Part shown: piece after piece, positions 42,669 to 51,208 of the stretch
Layout of the letters: each line of letters starts with the position of its first letter
Numbering within the stretch: position 1 is the stretch's first letter
Source of the DNA: Pelagibacteraceae bacterium AG-349-L17
GTDB taxonomy: Bacteria > Pseudomonadota > Alphaproteobacteria > Pelagibacterales > Pelagibacteraceae
Direction: 5' to 3'
Assembly: GCA_003278805.1 (NCBI GenBank)
Contig: QCDC01000003.1
Location: 52,837-116,836, forward strand
DNA: 64,000 nt
Program-made: the position numbers and the translations under genes
The notes under the pieces: model-generated
Database searches by the model: none
Told to the model about the DNA's origin: nothing
The model's input: only the letters and a program-made list of their open reading frames with translations

Positions 42669-43710
42669 AAAATTTTTTAATAAAAAAAAAATATTAATTA
42701 CAGGCCATACTGGGTTTGTTGGATCTAATTTATCAATTGTTTTATCTTTACTTGGAGCGAATATTTTAGGTTATTCATTAAAAAAAAATTATAAGGGATA
42801 TCTATCTAACCACCCAAATTTTAAAAAATTAATTAAAACTATTTCTGGTGATATTTTAAAAATTAATAATTTCAAAAAAAAAATTATTAAATTTAAACCA
42901 GAAATCATTATTCATTTAGCATCACAACCTATAGTCAGTGAGGCTTATAAAGATATAAAAGGTACTTACCTAACAAATGTCTTAGGAACTATTGAATTGT
43001 TTGAGTTGATAAAAAAAACCCCATCTGTTCGTCAAGTATTAATTTTTACCTCAGATAAAGTTTATAGAAATATTAAAGGAAATATTTTGAACGAGGAATC
43101 TAAATTAGGTGGACTTGATCCATACAGTTCAAGTAAGTCTTCACAAGATATTTTAGCAAATAGCTACAAAGAATCTTTTTTCAAATATACAAAAAACGTT
43201 ACGATCATTAGAGCTGGAAATATAATTGGTGGAGGTGATTTTGATTTTACTAGATTAATTCCTGACTTATTTTTATCAATTAATAAAAATAAAAAATTTA
43301 TTTTACGCAATCCAAATGCTATAAGACCTTGGCAGCATATTTTTGATTTAATAAACGCTATGCTTGTAATAATTTGCAAAAGTCAGAAAAAAATAAAATC
43401 AAATTCAATAGTATTTAATGTAGGCCCTAATAAAAGCTCTAATATTAAAGTAATTACTTTAGTAAAAATACTAAAGAAAAATCTTAAAATTTTAAATTTA
43501 GACTATAAAAAAAAAATTAAATTTAAAGAAACAAAGATTCTAAAGTTATCTAATTTTAAAATTAAAAGAACTCTTAACTGGAGACCAAGAATAAATGTTT
43601 TTAAAGCTCTAAATTTAACTAATTTGTGGTATAAAGAGTTTTATGAAAACCCAAATAAAATTTTTGAGTTTACTTTAAGCCAAATTAAAAAATATTTTAA
43701 ATTATTCTAG
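42649..43710 (+). CDS. rfbG: CDP-glucose 4,6-dehydratase
   Basis: Converts CDP-glucose to CDP-4-keto-6-deoxyglucose. The 353-residue SDR protein has the NAD loop G-H-T-G-F-V-G-S (residues 19-26), the catalytic region T-S-D-K-V-Y near 132, and the Y-x-x-x-K pair in P-Y-S-S-S-K near 159. The G-H-T-G-F start is characteristic of CDP-glucose dehydratases rather than dTDP-glucose ones. With rfbF this gives a CDP-deoxyhexose route. No RfbH-type dehydrase is visible in the window, so the product is more likely to be C-methylated or reduced than 3-deoxygenated. Confidence 0.82.
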   Translation: MQIKTFKKFFNKKKILITGHTGFVGSNLSIVLSLLGANILGYSLKKNYKGYLSNHPNFKKLIKTISGDILKINNFKKKIIKFKPEIIIHLASQPIVSEAYKDIKGTYLTNVLGTIELFELIKKTPSVRQVLIFTSDKVYRNIKGNILNEESKLGGLDPYSSSKSSQDILANSYKESFFKYTKNVTIIRAGNIIGGGDFDFTRLIPDLFLSINKNKKFILRNPNAIRPWQHIFDLINAMLVIICKSQKKIKSNSIVFNVGPNKSSNIKVITLVKILKKNLKILNLDYKKKIKFKETKILKLSNFKIKRTLNWRPRINVFKALNLTNLWYKEFYENPNKIFEFTLSQIKKYFKLF

Positions 43711-43744
43711 ATTTTAAAAAAATTAAATTGATTTTAATGGGTGA

Positions 43745-43820
43745 TGGTGCCCCCGCACGGATTCGAACCGCGGACCTATTGATTACAAATCAATTGCTCT
43801 ACCAGCTGAGCTACAAGGGC
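43745..43820 (-). tRNA. tRNA-Thr (anticodon UGU)
   Basis: Read on the minus strand it starts GCCCTTG and ends CGGGGGC-A-CCA; the acceptor stem has two consecutive G-U pairs. The anticodon stem ATTGA/TCAAT encloses the loop TTTGTAA (anticodon TGT). D and T arms are normal (GTTCGAATC T-loop region) and CCA is encoded. It separates two surface-polysaccharide gene groups and is antisense to both. Confidence 0.95.
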
Positions 43821-43937
43821 TTAATTAAAACTTATAAATAGGGCAAATATTTGAATAAAACAATAACTAATTACATAATAATTTGCTTAATAAAATAAAG
43901 TATTTTTATAGTAGCTATTAAATTATAAATAATTTTG

Positions 43938-45257
43938 ATGAGAAAAAATTTTTTAAATTTTTTTTGGTTATTTGCTACTTTATTTATATTTTCTTATTTA
44001 ATTTATAGATCCGAATTTATTTGGGATGGTGAAAGAAGATTATATTATTTTAATTATATAATTATTTCATTTTTTCTAATTTTTTTTTCTATCATGATTT
44101 TTTTTCTAAACAACAAAATCAGACAATATGTTAATATAATTTTAATAAGCAGTATATTTTCAATATATTTGTTTGAATGTTTTTTTTTTGTTAAAAAAAA
44201 TTTTTTAAATCAATCTGAAATCACAACAAAAGCAAAAATTTTTAAAGAAAAAACTGGAGAAATGTACGATATAAGGTCAAAACTTGAAGTTTATGAAGAT
44301 CTCAAAATAAATAATAATAATTTATCCGTTACTGTTGGTCCACAGCAATTTAATATTCTTGAAAAAAAATATTTTTTATTATCAGGAGTTTCAAAATCAA
44401 AAACTATAAATTGTAACGAAAATGGTTATTATTCAATATATGAAAGTGACCGATATGGATTTAATAATCCAGATTATGAGTGGGATAACAATCCAGATAT
44501 TTTAATTATTGGAGACTCTTTTTCGTTTGGTGCTTGTGTCCATAATAAAGATAGTATTGCTTTTTTACTAAGAAAAAATTTAAAAAAATCATTAATAAAT
44601 TTAAGTTATCCAGGATTAGGACCTTTAACTCAATATGTTAGTTTAAGAGAGTATTTTACAAAAAAAACAAAAAAAATTATTTGGTTTTTTTATGAAGGTA
44701 ACGATTTATTAGATTTAAAACGTGAATTAAAAAACAAAATACTTATGAGTTATTTAAATGATATAAATTTTACTCAAGATTTAAGAAATAAACAAACATT
44801 TTTTAATGATTTATATAATAAAAAGATGCAAGAAGAATTTGATGAAATAAATAATCAAAAAAATTTTAAAAAAAAAAACCATTTATTTAAAACTATTATA
44901 AATATTGTTAAATTAAATAATTTAAGAACTTTTTTTATAGAAGATGAATTACCTTTAAATAAATTTTTAGAAATTGTAAAAAAAGTAAAACTTTTTAGTA
45001 TTAAAAATGAATCCGAGTTATATTTTGTTTACCTGCCAGAGTATAAAAGATTTAAAAATAGTTACGATAATACTAATTATCAATTTATAAAAAGAAAGAT
45101 CAATGAATTTGGTATTAATTTCATTGATATAAATAAAAATGTTTTTGAAGAAATGAAAAATCCATTAAGCTTATTTCCATTTGAAAAAAATGGTCATTAT
45201 AACGTAGTTGGTTATAATAAAGTATCAGAAGAAATTTATAGATTGATAAAAAAATAA
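43938..45257 (+). CDS. Membrane-anchored SGNH-hydrolase-like protein
   Basis: The 439-residue protein has three to four N-terminal membrane segments (residues 5-90) and an extracytoplasmic or cytoplasmic SGNH domain: catalytic Ser in I-G-D-S-F-S-F-G near residue 192, the Gly/Asn block in Y-E-G-N-D-L near 255, and the His in N-G-H-Y-N-V-V-G-Y near 419. Such proteins act as O-acyl esterases or transferases on cell-surface glycans. I start it at the ATG 43938 instead of an adjacent TTG. It is followed after 15 nt by the SxtJ, DUF5989 and carbamoyltransferase genes, so it may modify the same glycan. Confidence 0.7.
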   Translation: MRKNFLNFFWLFATLFIFSYLIYRSEFIWDGERRLYYFNYIIISFFLIFFSIMIFFLNNKIRQYVNIILISSIFSIYLFECFFFVKKNFLNQSEITTKAKIFKEKTGEMYDIRSKLEVYEDLKINNNNLSVTVGPQQFNILEKKYFLLSGVSKSKTINCNENGYYSIYESDRYGFNNPDYEWDNNPDILIIGDSFSFGACVHNKDSIAFLLRKNLKKSLINLSYPGLGPLTQYVSLREYFTKKTKKIIWFFYEGNDLLDLKRELKNKILMSYLNDINFTQDLRNKQTFFNDLYNKKMQEEFDEINNQKNFKKKNHLFKTIINIVKLNNLRTFFIEDELPLNKFLEIVKKVKLFSIKNESELYFVYLPEYKRFKNSYDNTNYQFIKRKINEFGINFIDINKNVFEEMKNPLSLFPFEKNGHYNVVGYNKVSEEIYRLIKK

Positions 45258-45272
45258 AATATATAAATAAAT

Positions 45273-45662
45273 ATGGATAACAGTAATATAAAATTACCAT
45301 CTAATAAGAACTTTGGATTAGTTTTTTTTGTAGTTTTTTTATTAATAGCTTTTTATCCAATGTTAAAGCATGGTGAAATAAAGATTTGGTCTTTAATTAC
45401 GTCATTTATTTTTCTTATTTTAGGTCTTTTAAACTCTATTATATTAAATCCATTAAACAAAACCTGGTTTAAAGTTGGAATATTTTTAGGAAAAATTGTA
45501 TCGCCAATTGTACTGGGATTAATATTTTTTCTCTTAGTTACACCTATAGGTATTATTATGAAAATATTTAAAAAGGATTTATTAAACCTTAAATTTAATA
45601 ATAACAAATCCTATTGGATTGAAAAAAATGAGCCAAAAAGTAAAATGAAAAATCAATTCTAA
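45273..45662 (+). CDS. SxtJ-family small membrane protein
   Basis: The 129-residue protein has three or four hydrophobic segments (about residues 14-32, 38-58, 68-92) and the family's conserved late P-x-G-x-x-M-K and S-Y-W end. SxtJ was named for a gene next to the SxtI carbamoyltransferase in saxitoxin clusters, but homologues accompany NodU/CmcH-type carbamoyltransferases in many surface-glycan loci. The carbamoyltransferase gene is the second gene downstream here, so SxtJ is likely a membrane accessory of that enzyme. No toxin pathway is implied. Confidence 0.75.
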   Translation: MDNSNIKLPSNKNFGLVFFVVFLLIAFYPMLKHGEIKIWSLITSFIFLILGLLNSIILNPLNKTWFKVGIFLGKIVSPIVLGLIFFLLVTPIGIIMKIFKKDLLNLKFNNNKSYWIEKNEPKSKMKNQF

Positions 45663-45664
45663 AA

Positions 45665-45814
45665 ATGAATTTTTTAAAAGAATTTTGGGAATATATTAAA
45701 GTAAGAAAAAAATTTTGGCTTTTGCCAATAATAATAGTGCTCCTTTTATTTGGAGGTTTGATAGTACTAACCCAAGGCTCAGCTGTGGCACCGTTTATTT
45801 ATACAATTTTTTAA
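45665..45814 (+). CDS. DUF5989 / SxtK-like 49-residue membrane protein
   Basis: This short ORF encodes 49 residues: a basic amphipathic start with F-W-E-Y-I-K-V-R-K-K-F-W, one strongly hydrophobic helix, and the conserved end G-S-A-V-A-P-F-I-Y-T. It begins 2 nt after the SxtJ stop and its own stop abuts the GTG of the carbamoyltransferase gene. The sequence and position match the DUF5989 family, which regularly lies between SxtJ and the transferase. Confidence 0.82.
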   Translation: MNFLKEFWEYIKVRKKFWLLPIIIVLLLFGGLIVLTQGSAVAPFIYTIF

Positions 45815-47650
45815 GTGAAATCAATTTTAGGTATATCTGCTTTTTATCATGATAGTGCAGCGAGCATATTAATTGATGGAAAAATAGTTGCTGCAGCTCA
45901 GGAGGAAAGATTTACAAGAAAAAAACATGACGCAAGTTATCCATATAACGCGATAGAATTTGTATTAAAATATGCAAATTTGAAATTAAGTGAAGTTGAT
46001 CAAATAGTTTTTTTTGAAAAACCCTTTTTAAAGTTTGAAAGACTTCTTGAAACTTATGTAGCTTTTGCTCCAAATGGGTTTTCATCTTTTAGAAAAGCAA
46101 TGCCAATTTGGATTAAAGAAAAACTTTTTCAAAAAAATTTTTTATTTAATAAGCTTAAAGAACATGACAAATTTTATAAATCAGATGAAAATATTTTTTT
46201 TTCCGAGCATCATCTAAGCCATGCAGCAAGTGCTTTTTTTCCATCTCCTTTTGAGGAAGCCATTATTTTAACAGCTGACGGTGTAGGTGAATGGGCAACA
46301 ACTACAATAGCCATAGGAAAGGGTAATCAGTTAGAAATTAAAAAAGAAATTCACTTTCCACATTCTCTCGGCTTACTTTATTCTGCTTTTACTTATTATA
46401 TTGGATTCAAAGTTAATAGTGGAGAGTATAAGCTCATGGGTTTAGCACCATATGGAAATCCTATTTATGAGAATAAAATTAATAAACTAATTGATGTTAA
46501 AGATGACGGAACCTTTAGGCTAAATCAAAAATATTTTAATTATGCCACAGGTCTCACTATGACCAATGATAAATTTTATAATTTATTTGGTCAGAAACCT
46601 AGAGATTCCATGAAAGAAAAATTAACTCAATTCCATATGGATATTGCTGCGTCAATTCAAAAAGTAACTGAGGATATAATGATTAAGTTATCAAGATCAA
46701 TTCGAAAACAGTATAATATTAAAAATTTATGCCTTGCAGGCGGGGTTGCACTCAATTGTGTTGCTAATGGTAAAATTCTTCAAGAAAAAATTTTTGATAA
46801 CATTTGGATTCAGCCTGCTGCTGGAGATGCGGGTGGGTCCCTGGGTGCCGCACTAGCCTTATGGTATGTTGATCAAAAGAATGAAAGAAAAGTAAATCCA
46901 AATGATGATATGAACGGATCTTACTTGGGAACTGAATTTACTCAAGAGCAAATTGAAAATGAATTAACATCTATTGGTGCTAAATTCGAAAAATTTGATT
47001 ATGAAAATCTATTAACTCAGACATCAAAATATTTAGATCAAGGAAAAGCTATAGGATGGTTTCAAGGAAGAATGGAGTTTGGACCTAGGGCCCTAGGGGC
47101 CAGATCAATATTAGGGGACCCAAGATCTGATAAAATGCAGAAAAATTTAAATTTAAAAGTTAAGTTCAGGGAAAGTTTTAGACCTTTTGCACCTTCAATT
47201 CTTAGAGATAATTTATCAGATTGGTTCGATATTAATATTGATAGTCCTTACATGTTGTTAGTGACCAATATTAAAAAAGAAAAAAAAATTCAAATGACAG
47301 ACGAACAAAAAAAACTTTTTGGAATTGATAAATTAAATATTAAAAGATCTGAAATACCAGCAGTAACTCATGTTGATTATTCATCACGAATACAAACAGT
47401 AAGTAAAAATACAAATAAATATTTTTATGATTTAATTTCAAAATTTAAACAAATTACCGGATGTCCATTAATTATTAACACTTCTTTTAACGTTAGGGGT
47501 GAACCGATAGTAAATACTCCTAAGGATGCCTTCAATTGTTTTATGGGCACTGAATTAGATTATCTTGTAATTGGAAATTGTATTTTAGATAAAAATAAGC
47601 AAGATATAATTTTTAAAAAAGATTATGCAAACAAATTTGAACTAGATTAA
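45815..47650 (+). CDS. NodU/CmcH/SxtI-family carbamoyltransferase
   Basis: Transfers a carbamoyl group from carbamoyl phosphate, through an adenylated intermediate, to a hydroxyl of a sugar or small molecule. The 611-residue protein has the N-terminal ASKHA-like domain G-I-S-A-F-Y-H-D-S-A-A and the metal-binding E-H-H-L-S-H-A-A-S near residue 130, then the C-terminal half with G-R-M-E-F-G-P-R-A-L-G-A-R-S near 427. The start is GTG, placed directly after the DUF5989 stop. The gene converges with rlmB with a 9-nt overlap. The acceptor is probably a surface glycan made by this region; that is inference from context. Confidence 0.85.
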   Translation: MKSILGISAFYHDSAASILIDGKIVAAAQEERFTRKKHDASYPYNAIEFVLKYANLKLSEVDQIVFFEKPFLKFERLLETYVAFAPNGFSSFRKAMPIWIKEKLFQKNFLFNKLKEHDKFYKSDENIFFSEHHLSHAASAFFPSPFEEAIILTADGVGEWATTTIAIGKGNQLEIKKEIHFPHSLGLLYSAFTYYIGFKVNSGEYKLMGLAPYGNPIYENKINKLIDVKDDGTFRLNQKYFNYATGLTMTNDKFYNLFGQKPRDSMKEKLTQFHMDIAASIQKVTEDIMIKLSRSIRKQYNIKNLCLAGGVALNCVANGKILQEKIFDNIWIQPAAGDAGGSLGAALALWYVDQKNERKVNPNDDMNGSYLGTEFTQEQIENELTSIGAKFEKFDYENLLTQTSKYLDQGKAIGWFQGRMEFGPRALGARSILGDPRSDKMQKNLNLKVKFRESFRPFAPSILRDNLSDWFDINIDSPYMLLVTNIKKEKKIQMTDEQKKLFGIDKLNIKRSEIPAVTHVDYSSRIQTVSKNTNKYFYDLISKFKQITGCPLIINTSFNVRGEPIVNTPKDAFNCFMGTELDYLVIGNCILDKNKQDIIFKKDYANKFELD

Positions 47651-48388
47651 TTTTTTTTTTATATTGCTAACATGATGAAAAACAATAGCAGCGCTATTTG
47701 AAATATTTAAACTTTCAATATTTTTATTAATATTTATTTTAACAAAAAAATCTGCATATTTACTTGTATGCTGTCTCATGCCAAATCCTTCTGAGCCAAA
47801 TAAAAGAACATTGTTTCCTTCCCATTTGATACTAGTGAAATCTTTCTGACCTTTTGCATCAAAACCATAAACCCAGAAATTTTTTTCTCTTAAATTTTTG
47901 AGAGTAGAATTAATATTAGATACCTGAAATATATTCAGGTGTTCAATACATCCACTTGCTGATTTATACATCAATTTGCTATCACGAGGAAAATGCCTTT
48001 CTTTAATTATCAATCCATCAATATCAAATGATGCAGCGCTTCTAATTAATGAACCAATGTTTCTTGGATCTGTAACTTCATCGAGACAAACAAATGTTAA
48101 ATTATTTTTACTTTTAATAAAGTGTTTCAGATCTGGTTGATCCAAATGTTCAACCTCAGCAACATAACCATTATGCATTAATTGTTCTTTAGAACTATAT
48201 TTGTCCAATTCTTTTTTTGACTTAAAATAAACTTTAACATCCTCTAAAATATTTTTGTTAGGGTTTTTTCTATGAATATTTTTTTTAGATTCCTCAGTTA
48301 AAAAAACCCTTAAAACCTTTCTTTTAGGGTTTCTAAGAGCTTCGATTACTGCATGTTGCCCAACAATGAAAAAAGATGATTTATTCAT
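47642..48388 (-). CDS. rlmB: TrmH-family RNA 2'-O-methyltransferase, RlmB-like
   Basis: The 248-residue protein has an N-terminal substrate-binding domain (G-x-x-A-V-I-E-A-L-R near residue 11) and a SPOUT domain with the knot motifs V-T-D-P-R-N-I-G-S near 105, F-G-S-E-G-F-G-M near 196, and L-N-I-S-N-S-A-A-I near 226. That combination fits RlmB (Gm2251 of 23S rRNA) or a closely related tRNA enzyme. It is read divergently from the tRNA-Tyr/tuf unit. Confidence 0.85.
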   Translation of the reverse strand: MNKSSFFIVGQHAVIEALRNPKRKVLRVFLTEESKKNIHRKNPNKNILEDVKVYFKSKKELDKYSSKEQLMHNGYVAEVEHLDQPDLKHFIKSKNNLTFVCLDEVTDPRNIGSLIRSAASFDIDGLIIKERHFPRDSKLMYKSASGCIEHLNIFQVSNINSTLKNLREKNFWVYGFDAKGQKDFTSIKWEGNNVLLFGSEGFGMRQHTSKYADFFVKININKNIESLNISNSAAIVFHHVSNIKKKLI

Positions 48389-48442
48389 AAATTATTAACT
48401 GTTTTATAAGGTTTTTTTAATATTTTACTATTAAATCACGTA

Positions 48443-48470
48443 TTGCATTTGAATAAATAAAATATATAAA
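48443..48470 (+). promoter_or_regulatory. Probable promoter of the tRNA-Tyr / tRNA-Gly / tuf unit
   Basis: TTGCAT (48443-48448) and TATAAA (48465-48470) are 16 bp apart and lie about 48 bp before the tRNA-Tyr 5' end. No comparable pair lies closer. Confidence 0.45.
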
Positions 48471-48500
48471 ACGCTTGTTATTTGAAGCTTTATTGAACAA

Positions 48501-48514
48501 GGGGACACTTCCCC
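48501..48514 (+). other. Short GC hairpin just before tRNA-Tyr
   Basis: GGGGA and TCCCC pair around the loop CACT, 3 nt before the first base of tRNA-Tyr. In a very AT-rich spacer this stem stands out and could help 5' processing or stabilise the leader. Confidence 0.4.
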
Positions 48515-48517
48515 AAA

Positions 48518-48603
48518 GGAGGGGTTCCAGAGCGGTCAAATGGGGCGGGCTGTAAACCCGTTGACTTCGGTCTTCGAAAGTTCGAATCTTTCCCCCTCCA
48601 CCA
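48518..48603 (+). tRNA. tRNA-Tyr (anticodon GUA)
   Basis: A class II tRNA with acceptor stem GGAGGGG/CCCCTCC, discriminator A and encoded CCA. The anticodon loop CTGTAAA is closed by GCGGG/CCCGT (one G-U pair). A long variable arm follows and the T arm reads GTTCGAATC. It is the first gene of the tuf unit. Confidence 0.95.
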
Positions 48604-48647
48604 TTTAATAAATTTTGGATAACATGGAGTGTTACTCTTGGGGTTGT

Positions 48648-48721
48648 GCGGGTGTAGTTCAATGGTAGAACGCTAGCCTTCCAAGCTGGATGTAAGGGTT
48701 CGATTCCCTTTACCCGCTCCA
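48648..48721 (+). tRNA. tRNA-Gly (anticodon UCC)
   Basis: Acceptor stem GCGGGTG/TACCCGC (terminal G-U pair), discriminator T and encoded CCA. The anticodon loop CTTCCAA is closed by CTAGC/GCTGG, and the T arm GGTTCGATTCC is normal. It lies 44 nt after tRNA-Tyr and 46 nt before tuf. The Tyr-Gly-tuf order resembles the E. coli tyrU-glyT-tufB arrangement. Confidence 0.95.
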
Positions 48722-48767
48722 AGAATTAAAATTAGAAGAAACAAAAAAAAACTGAGGTAAAAACGTA

Positions 48768-49958
48768 ATGTCAAAAGAAAAATTTGTAAGAAATAAACCC
48801 CACTGTAACATTGGGACGATTGGTCATGTCGATCACGGTAAAACAACTCTTACTGCCGCTATCACAAATGTATTAGCACAAGCGGGTGGTGGAACTGCAG
48901 TTGCTTATGATCAAATTGATAAAGCACCTGAAGAAAAGGAGAGAGGCATAACAATTTCAACAGCACACGTAGAGTATGAAACTGAAAAAAGACACTATGC
49001 TCACGTAGATTGTCCTGGTCACGCCGACTATGTTAAAAATATGATCACTGGTGCTGCGCAAATGGATGGAGCAATTTTAGTTGTTAATGCCGCTGATGGT
49101 CCAATGCCACAAACGAGAGAACACATTCTTTTAGGAAGACAAGTTGGTATTCCTGCAATTGTTGTTTACTTAAATAAAGTTGATCAAGTTGATGATAAAG
49201 AAATGATTGAACTTGTTGAAGAGGAAATTAGAGAACTTTTAACTTCATACAAATACCCAGGTGATAAAACGCCAATCGTTAAAGGTTCTGCTTTAGCAGC
49301 AGTAGAGGGTAGAGATGATGAAATTGGAAAAAATTCAATTTTAGAATTAATGAAAGCTGTTGACGAGCATATTCCACAACCAGCTAGAGAAGTTGACAAA
49401 CCATTTTTGATGCCAGTTGAGGACGTATTTTCAATTTCTGGAAGAGGAACAGTTGCAACTGGAAGGGTTGAGTCTGGTGTAATTAAAACTGGTGAAGAAG
49501 TTGAAATAGTTGGTATTAGAGAAACTAAAAAATCAGTTTGTACTGGAGTTGAAATGTTTAGAAAACTTTTAGATTCAGGTGAAGCTGGTGATAACGTTGG
49601 AATTTTATTGAGAGGTATTGAAAGAAACGACATTGAAAGAGGTCAAGTTCTTTGTAAACCTGGTTCAATTACTCCACACACTAAATTTGAAGCTCAAGCT
49701 TATGTTCTAAAAAAAGATGAGGGAGGAAGACATACTCCTTTCTTTACTAAATATAGACCTCAGTTTTATTTTAGAACAACAGACGTTACAGGTGAAGTAG
49801 AATTGCCAGCTGGTACAGAAATGGTTATGCCTGGTGATGATGCTAAATTTACTGTTAAACTAATCACACCTATAGCTATGGCAGAGAAATTAAACTTTGC
49901 AATTAGAGAAGGCGGTAGAACTGTTGGAGCAGGAGTAGTAACAAAAATTATAGAGTAA
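48768..49958 (+). CDS. tuf: Translation elongation factor Tu
   Basis: GTPase that delivers aminoacyl-tRNA to the ribosome. The 396-residue length is standard, with P-loop G-H-V-D-H-G-K-T near residue 19, D-C-P-G-H near 81, N-K-V-D near 136 and S-A-L near 174. A GAGGT lies 9 nt before the ATG. The gene is embedded among tRNAs (Tyr-Gly upstream, Trp downstream), which would be cut out of the transcript. Codon use is more balanced than in neighbours, as expected for a highly expressed gene. Confidence 0.98.
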   Translation: MSKEKFVRNKPHCNIGTIGHVDHGKTTLTAAITNVLAQAGGGTAVAYDQIDKAPEEKERGITISTAHVEYETEKRHYAHVDCPGHADYVKNMITGAAQMDGAILVVNAADGPMPQTREHILLGRQVGIPAIVVYLNKVDQVDDKEMIELVEEEIRELLTSYKYPGDKTPIVKGSALAAVEGRDDEIGKNSILELMKAVDEHIPQPAREVDKPFLMPVEDVFSISGRGTVATGRVESGVIKTGEEVEIVGIRETKKSVCTGVEMFRKLLDSGEAGDNVGILLRGIERNDIERGQVLCKPGSITPHTKFEAQAYVLKKDEGGRHTPFFTKYRPQFYFRTTDVTGEVELPAGTEMVMPGDDAKFTVKLITPIAMAEKLNFAIREGGRTVGAGVVTKIIE

Positions 49959-49968
49959 CTCTATAAAT

Positions 49969-50044
49969 AGGAGTGTAGCTCAATTGGTAGAGCGCCGGTC
50001 TCCAAAACCGGAGGCTGAGGGTTCGAGTCCCTCCGCTCCTGCCA
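49969..50044 (+). tRNA. tRNA-Trp (anticodon CCA)
   Basis: Acceptor stem AGGAGTG/CGCTCCT, discriminator G, encoded CCA. The anticodon loop CTCCAAA is closed by CCGGT/ACCGG. It starts 10 nt after the tuf stop and ends 17 nt before secE, the common tuf-trnW-secE order. Confidence 0.97.
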
Positions 50045-50061
50045 ATTTGAGTTAATAAATT

Positions 50062-50253
50062 ATGAGAAACCCGATTAAATTTATACAGGAAGTTAAGCAA
50101 GAAGCATTTAAAGTTTCATGGCCAACTTGGAAAGAAACATTGCAAGGTGCTTTGATGGTTTTTGCAATGGCAGTTGTTATGTCTTTATTTTTTCTTCTTT
50201 TAGATCAAGTTTTAAAATTTTTCTTAGAACTTCTACTTAAAGTGAGCATTTAA
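50062..50253 (+). CDS. secE: Preprotein translocase subunit SecE
   Basis: A 63-residue subunit of the SecYEG channel. It has the conserved amphipathic helix ending V-S-W-P-T-W-K-E-T near residue 25 and one C-terminal membrane span. It is the single-span form. Its stop overlaps the nusG start by one base. Confidence 0.93.
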   Translation: MRNPIKFIQEVKQEAFKVSWPTWKETLQGALMVFAMAVVMSLFFLLLDQVLKFFLELLLKVSI

Positions 50254-50783
50254 TGAAAAATTGGTATATAGTTCAGTCTCATTCTAGTTTTGAAAATAAA
50301 GTTGCTTCTTTAATAAAAGAGGAAGCAGATAAAGCCAAAATTGCAGATAAATTTGAGGAGATTATTGTACCGACTCACGATGTTACCGAGGTTAAAAGAG
50401 GTAAAAGGATTCAAAGAAAAAAAAAATACTTTCCTGGATATGTTTTAATAAAGAGTGAAATGGATAATAATATTTACCATATGATCAAGAGTATAAAAAG
50501 GGTTAGTGGCTTCTTAGGCGCCAAAGGAATCCCTGTCCCAGTTTCAGATAAAGAAGTAGAAAAAATTCTAGGTCAAATTAAAGATGGTGTTGCTCAGCCA
50601 AAATCTAGCGTAGATTATAGTGTTGGTGAAAAGGTTCAGGTTGTAGATGGCCCATTTGCTTCATTTACTGGGATGATTGAAGAAATTGATGAAGAAAAAG
50701 CTAGACTTAAGGTGTCAGTTTCTATATTTGGTCGTCCTACACCGGTTGATTTAGAATATAATCAGGTTGAAAAGGTAAGTTAA
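50253..50783 (+). CDS. nusG: Transcription antitermination factor NusG
   Basis: Binds RNA polymerase and links it to Rho and to the ribosome. The 176-residue protein has the NGN domain start W-Y-I-V-Q-S-H-S (residues 3-10), F-P-G-Y-V-L-I near 67, and the C-terminal KOW motif [11 protein letters not shown] near 127. One-base overlaps connect it to secE and rplK. Confidence 0.95.
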   Translation: MKNWYIVQSHSSFENKVASLIKEEADKAKIADKFEEIIVPTHDVTEVKRGKRIQRKKKYFPGYVLIKSEMDNNIYHMIKSIKRVSGFLGAKGIPVPVSDKEVEKILGQIKDGVAQPKSSVDYSVGEKVQVVDGPFASFTGMIEEIDEEKARLKVSVSIFGRPTPVDLEYNQVEKVS

Positions 50784-51208
50784 TGGCAAAAGAAATAAGT
50801 GGATTTATAAAATTACAAATTAAAGGCGGTCAAGCTAATCCAGCACCGCCAGTTGGGCCTGCATTAGGTCAACGTGGTGTAAATATTATGGAGTTTTGTA
50901 AAGCTTTTAATGACAAAACTAAATCAATGGCAGGTAAACCTGTTCCAGTTGAAATTACAGTCTATAAAGATAAAAAATTTGATTTTAAAATTAAGTCTCC
51001 ACCAGCTTCTTTTTATATTAAAGAAGCTGTAAAGCTCAAAGGTGGTTCAAAAGAACCTGGTCGAAATATAGTTGCTTCAATTTCTAAAAAACAATTAGAG
51101 AGTATAGCAAAAGAAAAAATGAATGATTTAAATGCTCACGATATTGAAGAAGCAATAAAAATTATTGCAGGATCAGCTAGATCAATGGGTATTGAGGTAA
51201 AAGAATAA
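50783..51208 (+). CDS. rplK: 50S ribosomal protein L11
   Basis: The 141-residue protein has the L11 N-terminal loop [10 protein letters not shown] near residue 21 and a C-terminal domain ending I-A-G-S-A-R-S-M-G near 130. It forms part of the GTPase-associated centre. One-base overlaps with nusG and rplA point to tight coupling. Confidence 0.97.
   Translation: MAKEISGFIKLQIKGGQANPAPPVGPALGQRGVNIMEFCKAFNDKTKSMAGKPVPVEITVYKDKKFDFKIKSPPASFYIKEAVKLKGGSKEPGRNIVASISKKQLESIAKEKMNDLNAHDIEEAIKIIAGSARSMGIEVKE

Noticed and set aside
45273..47650. A saxitoxin-type biosynthetic cluster
   Set aside because: Only the carbamoyltransferase and its two small membrane partners are present; no polyketide-like SxtA, amidinotransferase or tailoring enzymes occur nearby.
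48417..48722. A 101-residue minus-strand ORF
   Set aside because: It lies antisense across tRNA-Tyr and tRNA-Gly; its peptide is the familiar false translation of tRNA genes.
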